DNA of 64,000 bases, from assembly GCF_036962685.1 (NCBI RefSeq), contig NZ_JBALOP010000014.1:32606-96605 (forward strand). The letters run 5' to 3'. Below the pieces are notes generated by a model. The model was not told the DNA's origin. It searched no databases and saw only the letters and a list, made by a program, of their open reading frames with translations. This DNA comes from Ferdinandcohnia sp036962685 (GTDB lineage Bacteria; Bacillota; Bacilli; Bacillales; Bacillaceae_L). Made by a program: the position numbers and the translations under genes. Positions 1 to 8,287 of this stretch are shown one piece after another; the stretch's first letter is position 1, and each line of letters begins with the position of its first letter.

Positions 1-4
1 TTAA

Positions 5-598
5 ATGAATTTAATCCCTACAGTTATTGAGCAAACAAACCGTGGAGAGCGCGCCTATGACATCTATTCACGTTTATTAAAAGACCGTATTATCATGCTT
101 GGAAGTGCCATTGATGATAATGTTGCAAACTCAATTGTGTCTCAGTTATTATTCTTAGCAGCTGAGGATCCTGAAAAAGATATTTCTTTATACATCAATA
201 GTCCAGGTGGTTCAATCACAGCTGGTATGGCGATCTATGATACTATGCAGTTCATCAAGCCAAAGGTTTCCACAATTTGTATCGGTATGGCTGCATCTAT
301 GGGTGCTTTCTTACTTGCAGCTGGTGAAAAAGGCAAGCGTTTTGCGCTTCCAAACAGTGAAGTAATGATTCACCAACCACTTGGTGGAGCTCAAGGGCAA
401 GCAACTGAAATTGAAATCGCAGCGAAACGTATTCTTTTCTTACGCGAAAAGCTAAACCAAATTTTATCAGAGCGTACGGGTCAACCTTTAGAAGTACTTC
501 AAAGAGACACAGATCGTGATAACTTCATGACAGCTGAAAGAGCAATGGAGTACGGATTAATCGACAAGGTTATGTACCCACAAGATAACAATAAATAA
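5..598 (+). CDS. clpP: ATP-dependent Clp protease proteolytic subunit ClpP
   Basis: Serine peptidase that forms the tetradecameric proteolytic chamber of the ClpXP and ClpCP proteases in the cytoplasm, degrading regulators and damaged proteins. The 197-residue protein is full family length. The catalytic triad is visible at its classical Bacillus positions: Ser98 in GMAASMG, His123 in MIHQPLGG and Asp172 in DRDNFM. It is the only backbone gene at this edge on the plus strand and is followed by its own hairpin terminator. Its promoter lies outside the window: only four bases precede the ATG, so the CtsR-type operators expected for this gene cannot be examined. Identification is secure. Confidence 0.98.
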   Translation: MNLIPTVIEQTNRGERAYDIYSRLLKDRIIMLGSAIDDNVANSIVSQLLFLAAEDPEKDISLYINSPGGSITAGMAIYDTMQFIKPKVSTICIGMAASMGAFLLAAGEKGKRFALPNSEVMIHQPLGGAQGQATEIEIAAKRILFLREKLNQILSERTGQPLEVLQRDTDRDNFMTAERAMEYGLIDKVMYPQDNNK

Positions 599-607
599 GA
601 ATGAAAA

Positions 608-643
608 AAGTCCTCTCACATCATATCGTGAGAGGATTTTTTT
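608..643 (+). terminator. Rho-independent terminator of clpP
   Basis: A perfect 9-bp stem (TCCTCTCAC / GTGAGAGGA) with an 8-base loop is followed by seven T residues, starting 10 bases after the clpP stop codon. Confidence 0.95.
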
Positions 644-704
644 ATCCCGTATTAACGGGCAGTAACAAAGGTTTGATGCCAGTAAAAGCCCAATTGCAAC
701 TAAC

Positions 705-735
705 AATCAGTAGGGGATGAAGCCCCCTACTGATT
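705..735. repeat. Long perfect inverted repeat downstream of crh
   Basis: AATCAGTAGGGG and CCCCCTACTGATT form a long GC-rich stem just beyond the crh stop codon. There is no T-run on either strand, so it is either a weak terminator or processing/stability hairpin of the crh transcript, or an interspersed palindromic repeat. Confidence 0.6.
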
Positions 736-746
736 GAAGTTTCACT

Positions 747-1004
747 TTATGCTTCTTTTTGAACAAATTCAGTTAATGCTTCAACCGCAGCTTCTTCATC
801 GTTTCCATCTGCAATTAAGGTCACTGTTGCGCCAGTTCCAACTGCTAAACTCATTAAGCCCATGATGCTTTTTGCGTTTACCTTTTTCCCATCCTTTTCT
901 AAAAAGATGTCCGCAGAAAATTTATTTGCTTCCTGGACAAACATTGCGGCAGGGCGTGCTTGTAATCCCGTCCTTAATGTAACCTCAACATGTCTTTCAA
1001 CCAT
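747..1004 (-). CDS. crh: HPr-like protein Crh (catabolite repression HPr)
   Basis: Paralogue of the phosphotransferase protein HPr that is phosphorylated on Ser46 by HPr kinase and acts as a co-repressor with CcpA; it does not take part in sugar transport. In this 85-residue protein the active-site histidine of HPr at position 15 is replaced by glutamine (LQARPAA instead of LHARPAA). That is the diagnostic Crh signature. Ser46 is retained in KSIMGLMSL. A good ribosome binding site (AGGAGGAAG) precedes the ATG. It ends the rapZ-yvcK-whiA-crh gene string, as in B. subtilis, 139 bases after whiA. Its kinase gene hprK is at the other end of this window. Confidence 0.97.
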   Translation of the reverse strand: MVERHVEVTLRTGLQARPAAMFVQEANKFSADIFLEKDGKKVNAKSIMGLMSLAVGTGATVTLIADGNDEEAAVEALTEFVQKEA

Positions 1005-1143
1005 TTTTTCTTCCTCCTCAAATTTGTGTAAAAATAATCTAAAGTTGTACGATTTTTTATTGTAGATTTCTATTCATACGTAGAACTTACCCAAAAGGTT
1101 TCAAAATGATAGCGCTTTATTTTTTTGAAAGTGAACTAAGCGC

Positions 1144-2085
1144 TCACTTAATGAATTGACCTGCACGTAGCTTGTCGGCAATTTCATCAATTTTTCGAAG
1201 CCTGTGGTTAATTCCTGATTTGCTGATTTTTCCGGATGTAACCATATCACCTAACTCTTTTAGCGTGACATCCTGGTAGGCAACACGGAGTTCAGCAATT
1301 TCCCTTAACTTATCAGGTAAAATGCCAAGGCCGACTGTTTCATCAATGTATCGGATATTTTCCACTTGACGAATGGCTGCACCGATTGTTTTATTTAAGT
1401 TTGCCGTTTCACAGTTCACAAGACGGTTCACTGAATTTCGCATGTCTCGAATAATGCGTACATCCTCAAATCGGAGTAATGCCTGGTGAGCACCGATGAC
1501 ATTTAGGAATTCTGTGATTTTTTCTGCTTCTTTCAAATACGTAATAAAGCCTTTTTTTCGTTCTAATGTTTTAGCATTGAGATCAAAAACGTTCATTAAT
1601 TCACAAAGAGAATCATTATGTTCTTTATATAATGAAAAAATCTCAAGATGGTACGAGGATGTTTCAGGGTTATTTACTGAGCCTCCTGCTAAAAAAGCCC
1701 CACGTAAATAGGAGCGTTTGCAGCATTTCTTCGCAACGAGGGTCGGAGAGATTTCTTGTTGTAGGGTAAAACCTTCAAAAATCTTTAAATCTTCTAAAAT
1801 ATCCTTTGCGTCCTCGATAAGTCGAACAATATATACATTGTTCTTCTTGAGTCTCATTTTTTTACGAACGAGGAGCTCAACAGCAACATTATAGCATTTT
1901 TTTAGCAATGTATAAATTCTTCTCGCGATAGCGGCGTTTTCGGTTTGAATATCAACCACTACTTTTTGGTTGGAGAAGGAAAGTGCGCCATTCATTCGGA
2001 TCAAAGCGGAAAGCTCAGCTTTTGCGCAGCAATCTTTGATGTCTAGGTTTGTCAGTTCTTTTTTCGTCTCTGATGCAAATGACAC
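1144..2085 (-). CDS. whiA: Sporulation/division transcription factor-like protein WhiA
   Basis: WhiA couples an N-terminal LAGLIDADG homing-endonuclease-like fold, here without expected nuclease activity, to a C-terminal helix-turn-helix. In Bacillus it binds DNA and influences chromosome segregation and cell division. The endonuclease-like core is visible around RGAFLAGGSVNNP, and the HTH is in the last 80 residues (LKELGDMVTSGKISKSG). I choose the GTG at 2085: it gives the family N-terminus MSFASETKKELT and is about 9 bases from the AGGAGG site. The GTG three codons upstream almost touches that site. The gene follows yvcK by 41 bases in the conserved operon. Confidence 0.96.
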   Translation of the reverse strand: MSFASETKKELTNLDIKDCCAKAELSALIRMNGALSFSNQKVVVDIQTENAAIARRIYTLLKKCYNVAVELLVRKKMRLKKNNVYIVRLIEDAKDILEDLKIFEGFTLQQEISPTLVAKKCCKRSYLRGAFLAGGSVNNPETSSYHLEIFSLYKEHNDSLCELMNVFDLNAKTLERKKGFITYLKEAEKITEFLNVIGAHQALLRFEDVRIIRDMRNSVNRLVNCETANLNKTIGAAIRQVENIRYIDETVGLGILPDKLREIAELRVAYQDVTLKELGDMVTSGKISKSGINHRLRKIDEIADKLRAGQFIK

Positions 2086-2126
2086 AGGTTCCACCCTCCT
2101 TTTAATCGTAAGGGTGATTTATTAAA

Positions 2127-3098
2127 TCACCCTTTATTATCTTCTACAAGCATATTATATAATAGATTTGCCACTTTTGTTGTGTCATGCCTGATCACAT
2201 CGTTGTCGTATGCAATAATTTTACCATTAATGATGGATAATCCTAAAGTAGAAAGCCTTTCTAAATCATACACAACAGGCTTAGCCAGTTCTTTTGCATA
2301 TTTTTCCTTGATGTGCTCTGGAATATCACCATCATTGACCAGAATGGTATCAATAAACTTCAAGCCCATATGATCATTTAGGGCCTGCACATGGTCGCTT
2401 GCTGTATAATTCAAGGTTTCTCCGGCCTGAGTCATCACGTTGCAAATATAGACCTTTTTCGCTTTCGCCTTGACAACTTCATCGCCAATTTTGGGTACAA
2501 GCAAATTTGGTAAAATGCTTGTGTAGAGGCTTCCGGGACCAATGACAATCATATCGGCCTGGCGGATTTTTTCAATCGATTCGTTTAATGGTTCAATATC
2601 ATCCGGTGTTAAAAAAACACGCTTGATCTTTTTACCAGGTAATGGAATCTTGGACTCACCTGTAACAACTGTGCCATCCTCCATTTCAGCATTTAAAACG
2701 ACACTTTTATTAGCGGCTGGAAGCACTTTTCCTCTAACTTTTAGGACCTTACTCATTTCACCAACTGCGTGTACAAAATCGCCCGTTATCGTTGTCATTG
2801 CCGCAAGGATCAAGTTTCCAAGTGAATGACCGGATAAGCCATTTCCACCTGCAAACCGATGCTGGAACAAATCCTCAATCAAAGGCTCTACATCTGATAA
2901 CGCAGCTAATACATTTCGAATATCACCGGGTGGTGGAATATCCATCTCATCGCGAAGTCGACCAGATGATCCCCCATCATCCGCAACCGTTACAATTGCT
3001 GTAATATCAACAGGTTGATATTTTAACCCTCGTAAAAGTACGGAAAGGCCAGTTCCCCCACCAATGATGACAATCTTTGGCTGTTTTGGATTGGTCAT
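2127..3098 (-). CDS. yvcK: YvcK/MgfK gluconeogenesis factor, uridylyltransferase-like (CofD fold)
   Basis: Member of the CofD-like family, needed in B. subtilis for growth on gluconeogenic carbon sources and for normal cell shape; it binds UDP-sugars. The 323-residue protein starts with the nucleotide-binding loop IIGGGTGLSVLLRG and has VADDGGSSGRLR and the family motif GPGSLYTSILPNL. Its ATG overlaps the rapZ stop codon (TAATG), so the two are probably translationally coupled. It sits between rapZ and whiA exactly as in other Bacilli. Confidence 0.96.
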   Translation of the reverse strand: MTNPKQPKIVIIGGGTGLSVLLRGLKYQPVDITAIVTVADDGGSSGRLRDEMDIPPPGDIRNVLAALSDVEPLIEDLFQHRFAGGNGLSGHSLGNLILAAMTTITGDFVHAVGEMSKVLKVRGKVLPAANKSVVLNAEMEDGTVVTGESKIPLPGKKIKRVFLTPDDIEPLNESIEKIRQADMIVIGPGSLYTSILPNLLVPKIGDEVVKAKAKKVYICNVMTQAGETLNYTASDHVQALNDHMGLKFIDTILVNDGDIPEHIKEKYAKELAKPVVYDLERLSTLGLSIINGKIIAYDNDVIRHDTTKVANLLYNMLVEDNKG

Positions 3099-3988
3099 TA
3101 CTTTTGTTCCTTTCTCCTCTCAATATCACGGTGAGAAACATGGGTTTGGTAGTCATTCTTGAAATGATTTGCGATATATTCAGCAAGTGTAACAGAACGG
3201 TGCTGTCCGCCTGTACAACCAATGGCAATTACAAGCTGGCTTTTTCCTTCCCGCTTGTATTGCGGAAGCATAAATGCAAGTAAGTCGGTTACTTTTTCAA
3301 TAAACTTCTGAGTTTCCGTCCATTTAAGAACATAGCTTGATACATCCTCATCAAGCCCAGTCCTCGGTCTCATTGCCTCGATGTAATGTGGATTTGGGAG
3401 AAAGCGCACATCAAACACAAGGTCAGCATCAATCGGGATGCCATATTTAAAACCAAACGACATCACATTGACTGAAAATGTAGGTCTTGATTGTGATGCA
3501 AACTGCTTTAAAATTTTCTCTCGTAGTTCCCTCGGCTTCAAATCCGAAGTGTCAAAAATATATTGGGCTCTCCCCTTCATTTCCTCAAGGATTTCCCGCT
3601 CGGCCTGGATTCCTTCAAGTGGTGAACCAGTTGGAGCAAGTGGGTGTGAACGTCTTGTTTCCTTATAGCGTGTAACAAGCGTCGTATCCTTTGCTTCCAG
3701 GAATAAGATTTGCGGCGCAATCCATGAAACCTCTGAGAGATCATCAAGGGATGCAAATAAGCTATCGAAAAATTCACGTCCGCGTAGGTCCATGACAAGA
3801 GCAACTTTATCCATTTTTCCGCCAGATTCCTTCATTAACTCTAAGAATTTCGGAAGCAAAGTTGGAGGTAGATTATCTACGCAAAAATAACCTAAATCCT
3901 CAAAGCTTTGAATGGCCACTGTTTTTCCGGCACCTGACATGCCAGTGATAATCACTAATTGTATTTCACTTGTTGAACCAACACTCAT
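3098..3988 (-). CDS. rapZ: RapZ/YvcJ family nucleotide-binding protein
   Basis: P-loop NTPase of the RapZ family. In E. coli RapZ is an RNA-binding adaptor for GlmZ decay; the B. subtilis homologue YvcJ hydrolyses GTP and affects competence. The 296-residue protein has the Walker A loop GMSGAGKT near residue 14 and the C-terminal family signature IGCTGGQHRSVTLAEY. It is the first gene of the tight rapZ-yvcK-whiA string. An intergenic repeat element separates it from the nudix gene upstream. Confidence 0.95.
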   Translation of the reverse strand: MSVGSTSEIQLVIITGMSGAGKTVAIQSFEDLGYFCVDNLPPTLLPKFLELMKESGGKMDKVALVMDLRGREFFDSLFASLDDLSEVSWIAPQILFLEAKDTTLVTRYKETRRSHPLAPTGSPLEGIQAEREILEEMKGRAQYIFDTSDLKPRELREKILKQFASQSRPTFSVNVMSFGFKYGIPIDADLVFDVRFLPNPHYIEAMRPRTGLDEDVSSYVLKWTETQKFIEKVTDLLAFMLPQYKREGKSQLVIAIGCTGGQHRSVTLAEYIANHFKNDYQTHVSHRDIERRKEQK

Positions 3989-4007
3989 TATATTGCCTCC
4001 CTTTAAT

Positions 4008-4141
4008 CAAATGCGCCTTGGCGTATTTGCGCCCAGATTTTTTCGCGATCGAGCGAAAAACTTCCTTTGAAAATCTGTGGCATCCGCCGGAGGCTCTAAC
4101 TTTATTCAGTCGAAATTTGAACCTCGACTGAATAAAGTTAG
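4008..4141. repeat. Modular hairpin-rich intergenic repeat, copy A
   Basis: First of four related elements (others near 4631, 6594 and 61713), all in the same orientation. Order of parts: a hairpin AAATGCGCCTTGGCGTATTT; the arm CAGATTTT; a variable hairpin (TTCGC...GCGAA); the arm AAAATCTG; a hairpin around GCATCCGCCGGAGGC; and a terminal stem TAACTTTATTCAGTCGA / TCGACTGAATAAAGTTA. The last bases of the terminal stem contain the stop codon of the nudix gene (4138-4140). The element lies between two co-oriented genes, so it should be transcribed. Confidence 0.85.
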
Positions 4142-4596
4142 CTTGGGTCTAATCTGTATGAAAGTAATTGAAAATCTGGTGTATATGTAAATGTTCCATA
4201 AATAACCCCAGAACCTTTAAGTACGTAATCCAAAATATGATAATCACCAGGGGCCATCGGCAGATTAGGTATGTCCTTAATATCTTGCCATTTTAGGATT
4301 CCCTCTTCGGACTCATCAACATTTTCTCCTTCAAACTCATTAGCTAAAAAAGAAAACATCATCCATTCCGAAGTTACTTTGTCGCCTTCTTTAATGATAA
4401 ATGTAAAAATCCCTTTAATATCCGGATTTTTTAAATACAATCCCGTTTCCTCGCGGTATTCACGAATACAAGAATCGCGAATTGATTCGCCTGGCTCCAT
4501 TTTTCCTCCAGGAGCAACCCACCATCCGCGTCTTGGCTTTTGTAAAAGCAATACTTTATTTTCTTTGCGTACTACGCAATTTGTTACTCTTTGCAC
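4138..4596 (-). CDS. yvcI: Nudix hydrolase (YvcI-like)
   Basis: Predicted cytoplasmic nucleoside di/triphosphate pyrophosphohydrolase, often grouped as 8-oxo-dGTP diphosphatase-like; the true substrate is unknown. A complete Nudix box is present at residues 31-53 (G-x5-E-x7-REYREETGL). The length of 152 residues is normal. The TAA stop is formed by the terminal bases of repeat copy A. In B. subtilis the gene lies between trxB and rapZ; here the left island separates it from trxB. A second repeat copy lies just upstream of its start. Confidence 0.92.
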   Translation of the reverse strand: MQRVTNCVVRKENKVLLLQKPRRGWWVAPGGKMEPGESIRDSCIREYREETGLYLKNPDIKGIFTFIIKEGDKVTSEWMMFSFLANEFEGENVDESEEGILKWQDIKDIPNLPMAPGDYHILDYVLKGSGVIYGTFTYTPDFQLLSYRLDPS

Positions 4597-4630
4597 TATC
4601 TTTCACCCCAAGTCGGTCATAACCACAAAA

Positions 4631-4804
4631 TCAAATGCGCCTTGGCGTATTTTGGCCCAGATTTTAGGCCCACAGGACGTGGGTCACGAAGACGTTGCCA
4701 CAGGATGTGGCGTTGTTAATCTTTGATCTTTTGAAAATCTGTGGCATCCGCCGGAGGCGCTATCTATATTCAGTCGGGTCTTTAAAACCGACTGAATATA
4801 GATA
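4631..4804. repeat. Modular hairpin-rich intergenic repeat, copy B
   Basis: Same architecture as copy A, but the variable hairpin is replaced by a module with two palindromes, CCCACAGGACGTGGG and GCCACAGGATGTGGC. The terminal stem reads TATCTATATTCAGTCGG / CCGACTGAATATAGATA. Compared with copy A both arms have changed together, which is base-pair compensation. It lies upstream of the nudix gene. Confidence 0.85.
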
Positions 4805-5183
4805 ACCGTTTGTAAGCAATCTTATGGTTATTATTATACTATTTCTAACGGGTAGTCACAACGAACAAGATTTTCATGTTGATTTTTATTGAAGGTTTGT
4901 ACCTTTGGAGTATAAGTGGGCAAAAAAAGGGGGCACAGGGGATGTACCCGTGCCCAAAAAAATCTATTTTATAAAAAGGGGGTCAATTACTACTCTTATC
5001 ATACTCAAAATATATTTCATCCGTGTTACAGGAGAGTTAAAACATAATTACGATTTTAATTTTTTAATTAACAACAGTGTAATAAAAGCAGCTCGGACTA
5101 GTTTTATTTCTGATTCCTAGTTCGAAAGCTTGAACTTTACGCATATATTTTAGTTACGGTTAATGAAGGAAGGAGGAAGTTGA
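4805..5183. other. Intergenic region at the left edge of island 1
   Basis: About 380 AT-rich bases between repeat copy B and the first island gene. I see no convincing coding sequence, no -24/-12 motif and no clear operator. The only open frame (from 4905) lacks a plausible ribosome binding site and has atypical composition. The promoter of the aminotransferase at 5184 must lie here. Confidence 0.5.
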
Positions 5184-6497
5184 ATGAATGAAAAATTGAT
5201 GGTTCGCCAGGAATTAATGGAGCTTGACCAGAAACATTTTTTACATCCAACCTCACCGATTCAGCAACAGCAAGATCTCGGTCCTGCATTTATTTTTACA
5301 AAAGGAGAAGGTGTTTTTCTTGAGGATGTGAATGGGAAGCGAGTGCTTGATGGCATGTCCTCCTTATGGAACGTGAATATTGGACACGGTCGGAGGGAAT
5401 TGGGTCAAGCGGCAATGGAGCAAATGAACAAGCTCGCATTTAGCTCTTGCTTTGCAACGTTTAGCAATGAGCCCGCAATTCGCTTAGCTGCAAAGCTCGC
5501 AGACATTTCACCAGGAAGTTTATCGACCACCTTCTTTACATCAGGTGGCTCCGAGGCAAATGATACCGCATATAAATTAGCGCGGCATTATTGGATTTTA
5601 CGGGGGATGCCTGAGAAAAAGAAAATCCTCTCTCGCAAGAGGTCCTATCATGGGGTTGCGATGGGCTCAACGAGTGCTACTGGATTGAAGCCATTCCGCG
5701 ATTTTACGAATTCATTAGCCCCTGATTTTTATTATACGGATAATTTATCAGCCGAAGATTTGCGAAGAACGATTGAGGCAGAGGGACCGGAAACAATAGC
5801 GGCATTTGTTGCGGAGCCCGTTCAAGGGGCAGGCGGTGTACATATCGCACCAGATGGCTATTTTAAAGAGGTTCGTGACATTTGCGATGAATACAATATT
5901 TTATGGATTACCGATGAAGTGATAACCGGATTTGGTCGGACAGGGAAATACTTCGGGGTTGATCACTACGGTGAGGCGCCTGACATGATGTGCTTTGCTA
6001 AAGGAGTTACAAGTGGATACGCCCAATTAGGTGGAGTTGTTCTTTCCGAGACTATTTTTGAGGATTTAAAAGAGCTTTCAAGCGGAACACTTTTACACGG
6101 ATATACGTATAGCGGCCACCCAATGGCATGCGCAGTTGCGCTGAAAAATATTGAGATTGTTGAAAATGAAGGGTTAATCGAGAATTCCGCAAAAATGGGG
6201 GCAAAAATGCTCGATGGCTTTTCGTGGATTCAAGGAGAAAGCAGTCTCGTCAGTCACGTTCGTGCATTAGGACTCATGGGAGCTGTTGAAATCAATACGC
6301 CACAGCATGTAAAAGGACCACTTGCACCAAGAATCGTGAATGAGGCGGCAAAAATCGGCTTAATCTGCAGATCCGTTGTATTTGACGGAATGGACACCCT
6401 TGTCTTTGCACCCCCGCTTTGTATTAACAAAGAGGAAATGGAGCTTATGATTGAAATGCTGCATCACGCAATCTTTAGGGTGGAACGGGGGGTGTGA
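5184..6497 (+). CDS. Class III omega-aminotransferase (SpuC/taurine-pyruvate aminotransferase type)
   Basis: PLP-dependent class III aminotransferase of 437 residues, full length. The PLP-binding features are visible: TSGGSEANDTAYK for the phosphate, SYHG, the aspartate in DEVITGFGRTG, and the Schiff-base lysine in CFAKGVTSGY. The N-terminus (HPTSPIQQQ, then GVFLEDVNGKRVLDG) resembles putrescine-, taurine- or beta-alanine-pyruvate aminotransferases, so an amine donor with pyruvate as acceptor is the best guess. The neighbouring polyamine genes favour putrescine or a related amine. A strong AGGAGG site sets the start. Unlike most of the island, it has no -24/-12 motif upstream, so it is probably expressed independently. 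It ends in its own terminator. Confidence 0.88.
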   Translation: MNEKLMVRQELMELDQKHFLHPTSPIQQQQDLGPAFIFTKGEGVFLEDVNGKRVLDGMSSLWNVNIGHGRRELGQAAMEQMNKLAFSSCFATFSNEPAIRLAAKLADISPGSLSTTFFTSGGSEANDTAYKLARHYWILRGMPEKKKILSRKRSYHGVAMGSTSATGLKPFRDFTNSLAPDFYYTDNLSAEDLRRTIEAEGPETIAAFVAEPVQGAGGVHIAPDGYFKEVRDICDEYNILWITDEVITGFGRTGKYFGVDHYGEAPDMMCFAKGVTSGYAQLGGVVLSETIFEDLKELSSGTLLHGYTYSGHPMACAVALKNIEIVENEGLIENSAKMGAKMLDGFSWIQGESSLVSHVRALGLMGAVEINTPQHVKGPLAPRIVNEAAKIGLICRSVVFDGMDTLVFAPPLCINKEEMELMIEMLHHAIFRVERGV

Positions 6498-6542
6498 TTT
6501 TTGCAAATGTTTTTCATGTACTACTCCAATTTTACCCCAAAA

Positions 6543-6580
6543 AACTGCCCTATTCTTATATGAATGGGGCAGTTCTTTAT
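6543..6580 (+). terminator. Terminator of the plus-strand omega-aminotransferase
   Basis: ACTGCCC and GGGCAGT form a stem extended by an inner TTC/GAA pairing, followed by TCTTTAT, 46 bases after the stop codon. Confidence 0.8.
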
Positions 6581-6593
6581 AACGGTCTTCCTA

Positions 6594-6757
6594 TCAAATA
6601 CGCCTTGCACATTTGCGCCCGATTTTAGGCCCACAGGATGTGGGTCACAAAGACGTTGCCACAGGATGTGGCGTTTTTAGTCTTTGATCTTACGCTGAGA
6701 AAAATTTCCTCTGAAAAATCGTGGCATCCGCTGGAGGCTTTAACTTTATTCAGCCGA
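6594..6757. repeat. Modular hairpin-rich intergenic repeat, copy C (degenerate)
   Basis: Carries the same module as copy B (palindromes CCCACAGGATGTGGG at 6630 and GCCACAGGATGTGGC at 6658), the GCATCCGCTGGAGGC hairpin and the left terminal arm TAACTTTATTCAG. The first hairpin is decayed and the right terminal arm is absent. It lies between convergent genes. The rest of this intergenic gap, to 6827, shows nothing recognisable. Confidence 0.75.
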
Positions 6758-6827
6758 GTGTTGAACTATACTGTATCAAAAATTCTTATCGCATACATCC
6801 ACCACTATAAACTTTTGCTGAAAAAAG

Positions 6828-8258
6828 TTAAAATGCAATTGAAATGTATTTTATTTCAATATATTCATCAATTCCGAAATGCCCACCTTCTCTTCCAAGT
6901 CCGCTTTCTTTAAAACCTCCAAATGGGGCTTGAGCTACTGATGGCAGCCCGTCATTTAAACCAACAATCCCATATTCGAGCTGCTCACTTATTCGTATAG
7001 CTTTTCCAATATTTTCAGTAAAGACATAAGCCGCCAATCCATAGGGTGAGTTGTTCGCTCTTTCAATAGCCTCTTCTTCCGTTTTAAAAGTTGTGATCGG
7101 AGCCAACGGGCCAAATGTTTCCTCTTGCATGCAAATCATGTTATCTGACACATTTACTAGAACTGTTGGTTCATGGTAATACCCTTCACTGTCGTACATT
7201 CTTTTTCCTCCATATAGAACCGTTGCCCCTTTTGAGACGGCATCCTCAATATGTTCGGTTACCTTTTCAAGAGCTACTTCATCTATTAATGGTCCAATGT
7301 CCACACCTTCCTCAAGACCATTCCCTACCTTGAGATTGGCAACGGCATTTTGGAATTTTTCTTGAAAGGCTTCCAAGATAGACTCGTGAACATATATCCG
7401 ATTTGTACAAATGCAGGTTTGACCGGCATTTCTAAATTTTGATCCAATCACACCTTCAACTGCCTTGTCGAGGTCCGCATCGTCCATAATAATAAAAGGA
7501 GCGTGCCCTCCAAGCTCAAGGGAAATTTTCTTGACTGTGTTAGCTGCCCCCTTCATTAACACCTTTCCAATTTCTGTTGAACCTGTAAATGTTATTTTTC
7601 GAACACGTTCATCCTCTAACCATGCATCGCCAATTGCACGTGCATTTCCTGTTACGACATTAATGACACCAGCAGGAATACCAGCCTCACCAGCGAGCTC
7701 GGCAAGTCTTATTGCAGTTAGTGGGGTTTGTGAAGCCGGTTTTACGACAGCTGTACAACCTGCCGCAAGCGCAGGCGCAACCTTTCGAGTAATCATGGCA
7801 GCTGGGAAATTCCAAGGAGTGATCGCTGCAATAACTCCTACTGGTTGTTTGTTTACTAAAATTCGCTTATTAGGATGGGATGCTGGAATCGTTTCACCAT
7901 AGATTCTTTTTCCTTCCTCCGCATACCAAGAAATAAAGCTGTTTGCATAGGCAATTTCACCAACCGCCTCCTTTAATGGCTTTCCTTGCTCCTTTGTCAT
8001 TAATCGACCTAGCTCTTCTTTATGTTCATCAATCAAACGAAACCAATTCATGAGTAACTGTCCACGTTCCCCGGCTGTTTTTTTCGACCATTCTTTAAAA
8101 GCAGCATGAGCAGCATCTACCGCTCTTCTTGCTTCGGCCATTCCACCCTTCGGCACGGAAGCAAACACCTTATTTGTAGCTGGGTTGATTACCTCAATGA
8201 TTTCCTTCGAGTCACTATCTACCTGTTCCCCATTAATATACATAAAATATGTTGACAA
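6828..8258 (-). CDS. gabD: NAD(P)-dependent succinate-semialdehyde dehydrogenase family protein
   Basis: Aldehyde dehydrogenase of 476 residues that most resembles GabD; expected to oxidise succinate semialdehyde to succinate, the last step of GABA breakdown. Visible motifs are the cofactor segment TPWNFP, TFTGSTEIGK, the catalytic glutamate in LELGGHAPF and the catalytic cysteine in NAGQTCICTNRIY. Translation starts at TTG 8258, 8 bases from GGGAGG; the next ATG in frame has no such site. It lies 29 bases after gabT and should be in the same sigma-54-driven transcript. A second GabD-like gene is at 20751, so the two may divide substrates. Confidence 0.88.
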   Translation of the reverse strand: MSTYFMYINGEQVDSDSKEIIEVINPATNKVFASVPKGGMAEARRAVDAAHAAFKEWSKKTAGERGQLLMNWFRLIDEHKEELGRLMTKEQGKPLKEAVGEIAYANSFISWYAEEGKRIYGETIPASHPNKRILVNKQPVGVIAAITPWNFPAAMITRKVAPALAAGCTAVVKPASQTPLTAIRLAELAGEAGIPAGVINVVTGNARAIGDAWLEDERVRKITFTGSTEIGKVLMKGAANTVKKISLELGGHAPFIIMDDADLDKAVEGVIGSKFRNAGQTCICTNRIYVHESILEAFQEKFQNAVANLKVGNGLEEGVDIGPLIDEVALEKVTEHIEDAVSKGATVLYGGKRMYDSEGYYHEPTVLVNVSDNMICMQEETFGPLAPITTFKTEEEAIERANNSPYGLAAYVFTENIGKAIRISEQLEYGIVGLNDGLPSVAQAPFGGFKESGLGREGGHFGIDEYIEIKYISIAF

Positions 8259-8287
8259 CTAAAATACCTCCCTTTTAATCTTCCATT

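Noticed and set aside
4905..5120. Small open frame in the gap before the first aminotransferase
   Set aside because: No ribosome binding site, odd composition and no recognisable motif.
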